This document shows positions 23,743 through 29,875 of a stretch of 29,875 nucleotides of DNA, one piece after another. Position 1 is the stretch's first letter. Every line of letters starts with the position of its first letter. Under the pieces are notes generated by a model that was not told the DNA's origin, searched no databases, and saw only the letters and a program-made list of their open reading frames with translations. This stretch comes from JACQAI01 sp035507915 (GTDB lineage Bacteria; Pseudomonadota; Alphaproteobacteria; Elsterales; Elsteraceae): NCBI GenBank assembly GCA_035507915.1, contig DATJNS010000105.1:1-29875 (forward strand), in the 5' to 3' direction. A program made the translations under genes and the position numbers.

Positions 23743-23833
23743 CCCACCCAGGATGCGCTAAGCCTAACCGCATAGAGCTATGCCAGCAGCTCCCGATAAG
23801 GGGGATGCCGGATTGGCCCCTGGGGAGGGTGCG

Positions 23834-25087
23834 ATGGGTCATCGGGGAATCCTGAATTCGATCCGGGTGGCGGCGGCGCTCTGTCTGCTGCTCACCGGCT
23901 GTCTCGCACCGCCTTCGGTGGTGTCTGTGCCGCCGAGCGACACGCCCATCAACCTGTCGGGCATCCTGCCGCCAGGCAGCGCGCCCGAGGCCAACGACCC
24001 CATCCGCATCTTGTTCATTCACGGCATCGGGGCCGACGCAACCAACTATTGCCTGCCGGTTCCCCTGATGCTCCATCTCGCCAAGGTGCTTGGGGCTCAG
24101 CCGCAGACCGCGACCCCGCCATGGATGCCGCCCAAGGGCAGTGCGAGCGTCTGCAGCGGCGTCCCGGTGCCGGAGCCGATCCAGATCCGGGTAACGGGCG
24201 CGCCCGATCCGGCGCTGCTGTTCCACTACCGGCTCGATGGCGACGGCGGCAAGCGTACGGTCGATTTCTGGTTCCTGTTGTGGGCGCCGCTGACCCAGAC
24301 ATGGAAAGAGACGCCGAGCGTCATGGAGGACGGGCATCCGCCCTGGGCCGTGGCCACCGAGCTCGCCAAGGGGTTCATGCAGACCCACCTCACCGACGTC
24401 GTACTCTACGGCGGTACGTATCGCGCGGTCATGCGACCCTCCGTCGAAGCGGCGCTGTGCTACGTCGTTGGCGGCCAGCCCGATCCAGCCGACCCAAACT
24501 ATCGCGATTGCGATGGCGGCACCGCTGCCAAGCGCACCGTCGTGATTACCCACAGCATGGGAGGCTACATGCTGTTCGACGCGGTTGCCGATCTCAAGGC
24601 GCACCACTCGCCGGGCATGGGTACGGCCGCCCCGGCTTCGCACCCGCGCGACGCCAGCGCGAAGCTGCTCTCGAGCACCGATCAGGTCTTCATGCTGGCC
24701 AATCAACTGGCGTTGCTCGACCTAACGACCGCGACCGCGTTTCCGTCGGCGCCGGGCGACGATCCGGCTCACGTCAAGCCTCTGAGGGCGTTCGCGGACC
24801 GTTGGAAAGAGGTGCATGATGCCGATCCGACGCGACCGAGACGGGGGCGTCAGATCGTTGCGATCAGCGATCCCAACGACTTGCTGAGCTTTGTCGTGAC
24901 GGCCGGCGCGATCGATGTCTCGGGTGGCACGACCGTGGCCAACGTCTATCTCGGCACCGCGCCAGACTGGTTCGGTTTGTTCGCGTCGCCGGCGTCGGCG
25001 CACAACAATTACCTGACCGACACGGACGTGATGGACATCATCGCCTGCGGCATGTCGGGCAATCGGATTTTGCGCTGCACGCCGTAA
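23834..25087 (+). CDS. Lipoprotein with alpha/beta-hydrolase-like triad
   Basis: This 417-residue protein has a lipoprotein signal, CLLLTG-C23, so it is probably anchored in the envelope. The mature part opens with a Pro-rich stretch, then IRILFIHGIGAD (residues 57-68). The nucleophile is probably Ser241 in THSMGGYM, with Asp346 or Asp349 in AISDPNDL and His390 in SAHNNYLTD. Several Cys residues could form disulfides. This pattern fits an esterase or lipase of a poorly studied group; I do not recognise a named family. The start ATG 23834 follows GGGGAGGG. It uses somewhat less extreme codons than its neighbours, which may mean later acquisition. It is followed by convergent genes 19 bases on. 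Confidence 0.7.
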   Translation: MGHRGILNSIRVAAALCLLLTGCLAPPSVVSVPPSDTPINLSGILPPGSAPEANDPIRILFIHGIGADATNYCLPVPLMLHLAKVLGAQPQTATPPWMPPKGSASVCSGVPVPEPIQIRVTGAPDPALLFHYRLDGDGGKRTVDFWFLLWAPLTQTWKETPSVMEDGHPPWAVATELAKGFMQTHLTDVVLYGGTYRAVMRPSVEAALCYVVGGQPDPADPNYRDCDGGTAAKRTVVITHSMGGYMLFDAVADLKAHHSPGMGTAAPASHPRDASAKLLSSTDQVFMLANQLALLDLTTATAFPSAPGDDPAHVKPLRAFADRWKEVHDADPTRPRRGRQIVAISDPNDLLSFVVTAGAIDVSGGTTVANVYLGTAPDWFGLFASPASAHNNYLTDTDVMDIIACGMSGNRILRCTP

Positions 25088-25106
25088 GAGTCGGTTCAGC
25101 GCGACG

Positions 25107-26162
25107 CTAGTCTAACGGCGGTACACCGAGCTCGGCGGCGAGCGCGTCGAGCTCCTCGAGGACCGGCGCGGGCAGCGGGATGCCGGCGCTCGCGCGCTGC
25201 ACGCGGCTGCGATGGCCGCGCTCGCCGGGCAGCAGGATCTCGGCCACGTCGGGGTCGCGTGGCAGCGCCTTCAGCGCGCGCGCCAGGCGCTCGACCTCGC
25301 GGCCGAACGCATCGACGTCGGTGAAGCGCGCGATGTCGATCGCGATCACGGCGCCGTTCTGACGGTGGCGCTTGCCCGTGTCGGTGCCTTCGAGCGTCTC
25401 GGCGAGCACCGGATTGCCGACGATCAGGCTCGTCACCAGCTCGATCATCAGCGCCAGGCCGGCGCCCTTTGGCCCGCCGAGCGGCAGCGGGATCTGCGCG
25501 CGCGCCGGGTCGGTGGTCGGATTGCCGTCGGCGTCGAGCGCCCAGCCGGCGGGGATCGGTTGGCCGGCGCGGCGCGCCTGCATGAGCTTGCCGAGCGACA
25601 CGATGCCGGTGCCCATGTCGAGCACGACCGGGTCGCCGGCGCCGCCCGGTGCCGCGATCGAGATCGGGTTGGTGGCGACGCCGGCGGCGCGCGTGCCGTG
25701 ATAGGCCATGGTCGGCCACGATGCCGAGATCGCGAGACCCGCCATGCCGGCTTCGGCGACGCGCGTCGTGTAGTAGCCGAGCGCCGCCGTGTGGGTGGTC
25801 GCACGCACCAGCGCGAGGCCCATGCCGGCGTCGCGCGCCTTGCGCAGCGCGTGATCGGCCGCCGCCGTCATGGCGACCGGCCCGGCCGCGCGGTCGGCGT
25901 CGAGCAGCACCGTGGCGGCGGTCTCCTGCGCGATCGCCAGCGCCGGCCGCGGGTTCATGTCGCCGAGGCGGATCAGCTCGACGTAGCGCGGAATGCGCGT
26001 GACGCCGTGCGAGTCGACGCCACGCAGGTTGGCCCACACGAGCACGGCGGCGACGATGCGCGCATCCGCCGGCGTCATGCCGGCGCGCGCGAACACGTCC
26101 GCCGCGAAGCGCTCGAGCGCGGCGGATTGGATGGTCACCGGACCGTCGGGTTGTCGCGCCAC
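25107..26162 (-). CDS. Ldh-family (malate/L-lactate-type) NAD(P)-dependent oxidoreductase
   Basis: This 351-residue protein belongs to the Ldh_2 family, which includes ureidoglycolate, sulfolactate and delta-1-piperideine-2-carboxylate reductases. It has RGVDSHGVTRIPRY at residues 47-60 with His52 as the likely catalytic base, TTHTAALGYYT, and TNPISIAAP. The reaction is NAD(P)-linked oxidation of a 2-hydroxy acid or reduction of a keto/imino acid. The start is GTG 26162, with no strong ribosome-binding site; GTG 26138 is a second choice. It begins 7 bases after the stop of the alpha/beta hydrolase, so the two are likely one operon. The divergent TRAP transporter suggests uptake of a hydroxy acid. 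Confidence 0.87.
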   Translation of the reverse strand: MARQPDGPVTIQSAALERFAADVFARAGMTPADARIVAAVLVWANLRGVDSHGVTRIPRYVELIRLGDMNPRPALAIAQETAATVLLDADRAAGPVAMTAAADHALRKARDAGMGLALVRATTHTAALGYYTTRVAEAGMAGLAISASWPTMAYHGTRAAGVATNPISIAAPGGAGDPVVLDMGTGIVSLGKLMQARRAGQPIPAGWALDADGNPTTDPARAQIPLPLGGPKGAGLALMIELVTSLIVGNPVLAETLEGTDTGKRHRQNGAVIAIDIARFTDVDAFGREVERLARALKALPRDPDVAEILLPGERGHRSRVQRASAGIPLPAPVLEELDALAAELGVPPLD

Positions 26163-26169
26163 CGGAGCG

Positions 26170-27027
26170 TCAGGCCGGGAAGTGCTTCTCGAGCCAGCCG
26201 CGCACCAGCTCGACGACGATCGGATTGTGCTCCGACAGCAAGAAGTGATCGACGTCGGCGACCAGATGCAGGTCGGTCGGCTGGCCGGCGCGGCGGAACA
26301 GCTCGATCGACTGCTCGGTCGGCGTCACCGAGTCGACCGCGGGATGCAGCAGCAGGAGCGGCCGCGGCGCGATCCGGCCGACCACGTCGTTGGCCGTGAA
26401 GGCGTACATGCTTTCGACCACGTCGAACGGGAACTCCATGATCGAGCCGGCGGCCAGGTTGCCGCGCAGGCCGGGCGGCATCGGCACGATGTCGAAGCGG
26501 GGCACCATCAGGGTCTCGCCGCGCGCCCGCCGGCGCCGCCCGTCCTCGAGCATCGCGCTGAAGCGCGCCCAGGCTTCCGGCGTCGCGTGCTGGGCGCGGA
26601 ACTTGCTCGCGCCGTCGCCCCAGCCGCCGGTCGAGATGCAGGCGGCCAGGCGCGGCTCGACGCCGGCGGCGTAGATCGCCACCGCGGCGCCGAAGCTGTG
26701 CCCCATCACGGCGATGCGGTCGGGGTCGATCTCCGGCCGGCCGGCGAGAAAGTCGCGCGCGCCGCGCGTGTCGGCGACCTGCTCGAGGCAGATCACCCGG
26801 CCGCGCGCGCCCTCGCTGGCGCCGCAGCCGCGCATGTCGAAGCGCAAGGTGGCGTAGCCGAGCGATTGGAACAGCGCGGCGGCCGCCAGCATGGTGCCGC
26901 TGTCCTTGTTGCTGCCGAAGCCGTGCAGCACCAGGAATGCCGGTCGGCGTCCCGGCTTGCCGTCCGGCACGTTCAGCACGCCGGCCAGCGTGAGCCCGTC
27001 GGAGGCGAACGTGACGCGCTGTTCCAT
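26170..27027 (-). CDS. Alpha/beta hydrolase
   Basis: This 285-residue cytoplasmic protein has LVLHGFGSNKDSG at 33-44, RFDMRGCGASEG, nucleophile Ser111 in GHSFGAA, Asp232 in HPAVDSVTP and His261 in DVDHFLL. It resembles the serine aminopeptidase S33/dienelactone-hydrolase-like group that cleaves esters or lactones. No cap domain is obvious apart from residues 140-200. ATG 27027 is preferred because GGGGAG sits 7 bases upstream; an in-frame start at 27078 lies inside the operator-like repeat. Its neighbours suggest it opens an ester or lactone whose hydroxy acid is then oxidised by the Ldh-family enzyme. Confidence 0.87.
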   Translation of the reverse strand: MEQRVTFASDGLTLAGVLNVPDGKPGRRPAFLVLHGFGSNKDSGTMLAAAALFQSLGYATLRFDMRGCGASEGARGRVICLEQVADTRGARDFLAGRPEIDPDRIAVMGHSFGAAVAIYAAGVEPRLAACISTGGWGDGASKFRAQHATPEAWARFSAMLEDGRRRRARGETLMVPRFDIVPMPPGLRGNLAAGSIMEFPFDVVESMYAFTANDVVGRIAPRPLLLLHPAVDSVTPTEQSIELFRRAGQPTDLHLVADVDHFLLSEHNPIVVELVRGWLEKHFPA

Positions 27028-27062
27028 CACCGTGCTCCCCTCGGCGCGCGCATCGTCGCGCA

Positions 27063-27080
27063 TTTTGTTGGATGACAAAA
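27063..27080. promoter_or_regulatory. Operator-like inverted repeat TTTTGT-N6-ACAAAA
   Basis: TTTTGT (27063-27068) and ACAAAA (27075-27080) are perfect inverted arms around TGGATG. The site is AT-rich against a very GC-rich background and lies in the 128-bp gap between the divergent hydrolase-Ldh and TRAP genes. The TTGT...ACAA core resembles sites of GntR/FCD regulators in proteobacteria, which is an inference. No regulator gene is in the window. Confidence 0.55.
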
Positions 27081-27155
27081 CAATCTTGCGACGCCCCGGA
27101 TTTTGACCGACCTTGCGCGCAACGGTCCATCAGGTTCCAGGGGAGAGAGACGTCG

Positions 27156-28193
27156 ATGATGACGCGGAAGCTGGCGCTCGCGCTCGGAGCGCTTTGTGCG
27201 GCGGCGAGTGCCGTCATGGCTGCGCAACCGGCGGCGGCGCAAGACAAGCCGATCACCCTCAAGATCTCGTTCTGGATCCCGCCGGCGCATCCCTTGATTC
27301 CGGCGACCAAGGCGTGGGCCGACGACATCGAGAAGGCGTCGGGCGGCACCATCAAGTCGGTGCTATTCCCGTCCGAGCAGCTCGGCAAGGCGTTCGACCA
27401 CTACGACATGGCGCGCGACGGCATCGCCGACCTGACCTACGTCAACCCGGGCTACCAGCCCGGCCGCTTCCCGGTCGTGGCGCTCGCGCAATTGCCCTTC
27501 ATCTTCAAGGACGCCCACGGGGGCACGCTCGCGTTCGATGCCTGGTACCGCAAGTACGCCGCGGCCGAGATGAAGGACACGCATTTCTGCTTCGGCTTCA
27601 TCCACGATCCGGGCACGTTCCATTCGCGCGTGAAGATCGTCGTGCCGGCCGACATCAAGGGGCTCAAGGTGCGGCCGGCGCAGAGCACGATCGGCCAGCT
27701 CGTCACCATGCTGGGCGGCACCAACGTGCAGGCCTCGGCGCCCGAGGCGCGCGAGGTGCTGGAGCGCCACGTCGCCGACGCGATCACCTTCCCGTGGGGC
27801 TCGATCTTCCTGTTCGGCATCGACAAGGTCGTGAAGTACCACACCGACGTGCCGCTCTACACGACGGCGTTCACCTATTCGATGAACCTCGCGACCTATA
27901 ATTCCATGTCGCCCAGGCAGAAGCAGGTGATCGACGACCATTGCACGGGCGCGTGGGCCGAGAAGGTCGCCGGACCGTGGGCCGATTTCGAGGCCGCCGG
28001 CCGCGCCAAGATGAAGGCTCTGCCGGACCACGAGGTGTTCGAGCTCACGCCGGCGCAGCTCGCCGAGTGGCAGGCAACCGTCGAGCCCTTGCGCAAGAGC
28101 TGGGCCGCCGACGCCGCCAAGGCCGGCATCGACTCCGCCAAGGCGTTGGCCGAGCTGCAGGCCGATCTGGCGACATACCACGCCGGCTTCTGA
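27156..28193 (+). CDS. dctP: TRAP transporter periplasmic receptor (DctP-type)
   Basis: This 345-residue protein has a signal peptide ending AAA-QDKP, and a DctP-type mature part: ISFWIPPAHPLIPATKAWADDIEKAS, the VLFPSEQLGKAFDHYDM segment, DLTYVNPGYQPGRFP, and KGLKVRPAQSTIGQLVTMLGGTNV with the conserved Arg that binds the substrate carboxylate. The solute is unknown, but a carboxylic acid is expected. ATG 27156 follows GGGGAGAGAGA; a second ATG is at 27159. It starts an operon with dctQ and dctM. A perfect 20-bp palindrome lies just after the stop. Confidence 0.92.
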   Translation: MMTRKLALALGALCAAASAVMAAQPAAAQDKPITLKISFWIPPAHPLIPATKAWADDIEKASGGTIKSVLFPSEQLGKAFDHYDMARDGIADLTYVNPGYQPGRFPVVALAQLPFIFKDAHGGTLAFDAWYRKYAAAEMKDTHFCFGFIHDPGTFHSRVKIVVPADIKGLKVRPAQSTIGQLVTMLGGTNVQASAPEAREVLERHVADAITFPWGSIFLFGIDKVVKYHTDVPLYTTAFTYSMNLATYNSMSPRQKQVIDDHCTGAWAEKVAGPWADFEAAGRAKMKALPDHEVFELTPAQLAEWQATVEPLRKSWAADAAKAGIDSAKALAELQADLATYHAGF

Positions 28194-28230
28194 GCGGCAC
28201 GTCCGTCGATCAGATGCGAATTCTCTCGAT

Positions 28231-28250
28231 CGTCATTGCGCGCAATGACG
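28231..28250. repeat. 20-bp perfect palindrome between dctP and dctQ
   Basis: CGTCATTGCG is followed directly by its exact reverse complement CGCAATGACG. CGTCATTGCG is the opening of a REP-like motif seen between genes in many proteobacteria. It lies 38 bases after the dctP stop and 21 before the dctQ start, where a hairpin could protect the dctP transcript. Confidence 0.7.
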
Positions 28251-28270
28251 CTCATGAATAGCGCGCGCGC

Positions 28271-28801
28271 ATGACGCCGCGTCGCAATCCGATGGATCGG
28301 TTCATCGACGCGATCGAGCTGATGGCGGCGCTGTTCGTCGGGCTGGTCGCGGCCGACACGTTCGTTTCGGTGCTGCTGCGCAAGTTCTTCGACACCTCGA
28401 TCCCCGACGCCTACGATGTCGGCCGGATGCTGCTCGGCATCCTGATCTTCTGGGGCATCGCGGCGACCAGCTATCGCGGCACGCACATCACGGTCGATCT
28501 CGTGTGGGCCGCCGCGTCGCCGCGCCACAAGCGCCTGATCGACGTGTTCGCCACCCTGGTGCTGCTGCTCGTCGTCGCCGTGCAGACCGCGACCCTGCTC
28601 GACAAGGTGGTCGACACCCGCGCGTCCCACGTGCTGACCTACGATCTCAACCTGCCGACCTGGCCGTTCTTCGCGGTCGCCTGGATCGGCGACGTGTCGG
28701 CCGTGCTCCTGATCGCGGTCAGGACCTATCGGTTGATCTTCCATCCGGAGCTGCTGAACCGACCGTCGGGGCCGGAACCGGCCGTCAAGCCCGTCGAGTG
28801 A
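28271..28801 (+). CDS. dctQ: TRAP transporter small permease subunit (DctQ-type)
   Basis: This 176-residue inner-membrane protein has four hydrophobic segments, roughly 17-36, 51-66, 91-111 and 133-154. The family feature RKFFDTSIPDAYDVGRMLLG lies between the first two, and SYRGTHITVDL after the second. DctQ is the small membrane subunit that joins DctM and takes part in Na+-coupled uptake with the DctP receptor. The start could be ATG 28271 or 28292 (MDRF); neither has a clear ribosome-binding site. The stop is 10 bases before dctM. Confidence 0.88.
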   Translation: MTPRRNPMDRFIDAIELMAALFVGLVAADTFVSVLLRKFFDTSIPDAYDVGRMLLGILIFWGIAATSYRGTHITVDLVWAAASPRHKRLIDVFATLVLLLVVAVQTATLLDKVVDTRASHVLTYDLNLPTWPFFAVAWIGDVSAVLLIAVRTYRLIFHPELLNRPSGPEPAVKPVE

Positions 28802-28811
28802 GCGCGTGGCC

Positions 28812-29875
28812 ATGAGCACCGATGCGGTGGCCGCGAGCGGCTTTGTCGTGCTGTTCGTCCTCATGCTGCTGCGCGTGCCGGTCGGCATGGCGATGGGGCT
28901 GGTCGGCGTCGCGGGCTACGGCTACCTGGTGGGCGGCGCGCCGGCCCTCAAGCTGGTCGGCCAGACCTCGATGCGCACCGTGACGGACTACACGTTCGGC
29001 GTCATCCCGATGTTCCTCCTGATGGGCGCGTTCGTATCGGCGTCGGGCATCAGCCGCGAGCTGTTCCGAGCCGCCAATACGATGGTCGGCCACCTGAAGG
29101 GCGGGCTCGGCATCGCGACGATCGCGGCGTGCGGCGGCTTCGCGGCGATCTCGGGCTCGTCGGTCGCCACCGCGGCGACCTTCTCGACCGTCGCCTATCC
29201 GGAGATGCGCCGCTACGGCTATCCGAAATCCTTCGCGACCGGCGTGATCGCGGCCGGCGGCACGCTCGGCGCCATGCTGCCGCCGTCGACCGTGCTCGCG
29301 GTCTACGGCATCATCACGCAGCAGGACATCGGCAAGCTCTTCATGGCCGGCATCCTGCCCGGCCTGCTCGCCGCCGGCATGCACATGATCACCATCGCGC
29401 TGCTCGCGCGCCTGCGGCCCGGCTATCTGCCGGCCGGGCCGCGCAGCACGTGGCGTGCGCGGCTCGCCGGCCTGCGCGACGTCTGGGCGCCGCTCGCGCT
29501 GTTCGCCTTCGTGATCGGCGGGCTCTATGGCGGCGTGTTCACGCCGACCGAGGCGGGCGGCGTGGGCGCCGGCGGCGCGTTCCTGATCGGCGTGCTGCGC
29601 CGGCGCCTGAGCCGCGCCGACATCCGCCAGTCGCTGCTGCAGGCGACGCGCACCGCGGCGGCGGTGTTCACCATCCTGATCGGCGCGCTGCTGTTCGGCT
29701 ATTTCCTGACGGTCACCGAGACGCCGCAGAAGATCACCGTATTCCTGACCGGGCTCGGGCTCGGGCGCTACGGCGTGCTCGCGCTCATCATGGTCATGTA
29801 CCTCGCGCTCGGCTGCCTGATGGACGCCATGGCGATGATCATCCTGACCGTGCCGATCATCTTCCCGGTGGTCAC
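28812..29875 (+). CDS. dctM: TRAP transporter large permease subunit (DctM-type), truncated by window edge
   Basis: 354 full codons are visible; the family is about 430 residues, so roughly 75 C-terminal residues lie beyond the window. The sequence begins MSTDAVAASGFVVLFVLMLL and has family motifs RVPVGMAMGLVG, VIPMFLLMGAFVSASG, SGSSVATAATFSTVAYPEMRRYGY, GTLGAMLPPSTVLAVYGI and FTPTEAGGVGAGGA. DctM is the main membrane channel, with about twelve helices, that takes solute from DctP using a Na+ gradient. A GTG at 28806 is an alternative start. It is the third gene of the transporter operon. Confidence 0.93.
   Translation, partial: MSTDAVAASGFVVLFVLMLLRVPVGMAMGLVGVAGYGYLVGGAPALKLVGQTSMRTVTDYTFGVIPMFLLMGAFVSASGISRELFRAANTMVGHLKGGLGIATIAACGGFAAISGSSVATAATFSTVAYPEMRRYGYPKSFATGVIAAGGTLGAMLPPSTVLAVYGIITQQDIGKLFMAGILPGLLAAGMHMITIALLARLRPGYLPAGPRSTWRARLAGLRDVWAPLALFAFVIGGLYGGVFTPTEAGGVGAGGAFLIGVLRRRLSRADIRQSLLQATRTAAAVFTILIGALLFGYFLTVTETPQKITVFLTGLGLGRYGVLALIMVMYLALGCLMDAMAMIILTVPIIFPVV

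Overview
The window is about 30 kb of very GC-rich, gene-dense chromosome. It most likely comes from an alphaproteobacterium, perhaps a Rhodospirillales-type soil or aquatic organism. The basis is the helicase / S4 protein / 7Fe ferredoxin (FdxA) / CarD order, which is typical of that class, the strong G/C bias at third codon positions, the many GTG and TTG starts, and the mix of Bug and TRAP solute receptors with aromatic catabolism. I see no rRNA, tRNA, CRISPR array, insertion sequence or phage gene. 34 of the 35 called genes look intact in frame as read. The exceptions are the first and last, which are cut by the window edges.

Region 1 (1-3475, + strand) is housekeeping: the end of a helicase, an Hsp15-like S4 protein, a TerB-domain protein, fdxA, then carD. 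CarD is translationally coupled to a calcineurin-fold protein whose metal-binding motifs are largely destroyed. Region 2 (3634-9181, +) carries a prolyl aminopeptidase, D-Ala-D-Ala ligase, a patatin-like hydrolase paired with acetoacetate decarboxylase, an exported protein of unknown function and a nucleoside 2-deoxyribosyltransferase. Region 3 (9200-12112, -) holds a membrane diguanylate cyclase, a small intact metallophosphoesterase and a TPR plus SAM-methyltransferase protein. Region 4 (12128-13402) holds a ureidoglycolate-lyase-like protein, a zinc-ribbon protein and, on the opposite strand, a small secreted Pro/Tyr/Ala-rich protein with a clear intrinsic terminator.

Region 5 (13637-23668, +) is the catabolic core. 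A flavin acyl-CoA dehydrogenase-fold protein is followed by a crotonase and a feruloyl-CoA-synthase-like ligase, which fits CoA-dependent breakdown of hydroxycinnamates. Two tandem paralogous secreted proteins of unknown function and a YunG-like protein come next. The second half is a tight cluster: Bug solute receptor, glutathione transferase, LigA and LigB (protocatechuate 4,5-dioxygenase type) and an HpaB-type flavin hydroxylase. Together these could hydroxylate a phenol and open the resulting catechol by meta cleavage. The reductase, vanillin dehydrogenase, O-demethylase and lower meta-cleavage genes are not in the window.

Region 6 (23834-29875) starts with a lipoprotein with an alpha/beta-hydrolase-like triad. 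It ends with a divergent pair of units: an alpha/beta hydrolase plus Ldh-family dehydrogenase on the minus strand, and a DctP-DctQ-DctM TRAP transporter on the plus strand. The shared 128-bp intergenic region contains an operator-like inverted repeat. REP-like hairpins sit before the crotonase gene and before ligA, and a perfect 20-bp palindrome separates dctP from dctQ.

The window does not show an obvious new defence or mobile system. The items most worth pursuing are the degenerate phosphatase coupled to CarD, the LigAB-HpaB cluster of unknown substrate, the tandem secreted paralogs, and the TRAP-linked regulatory sites.
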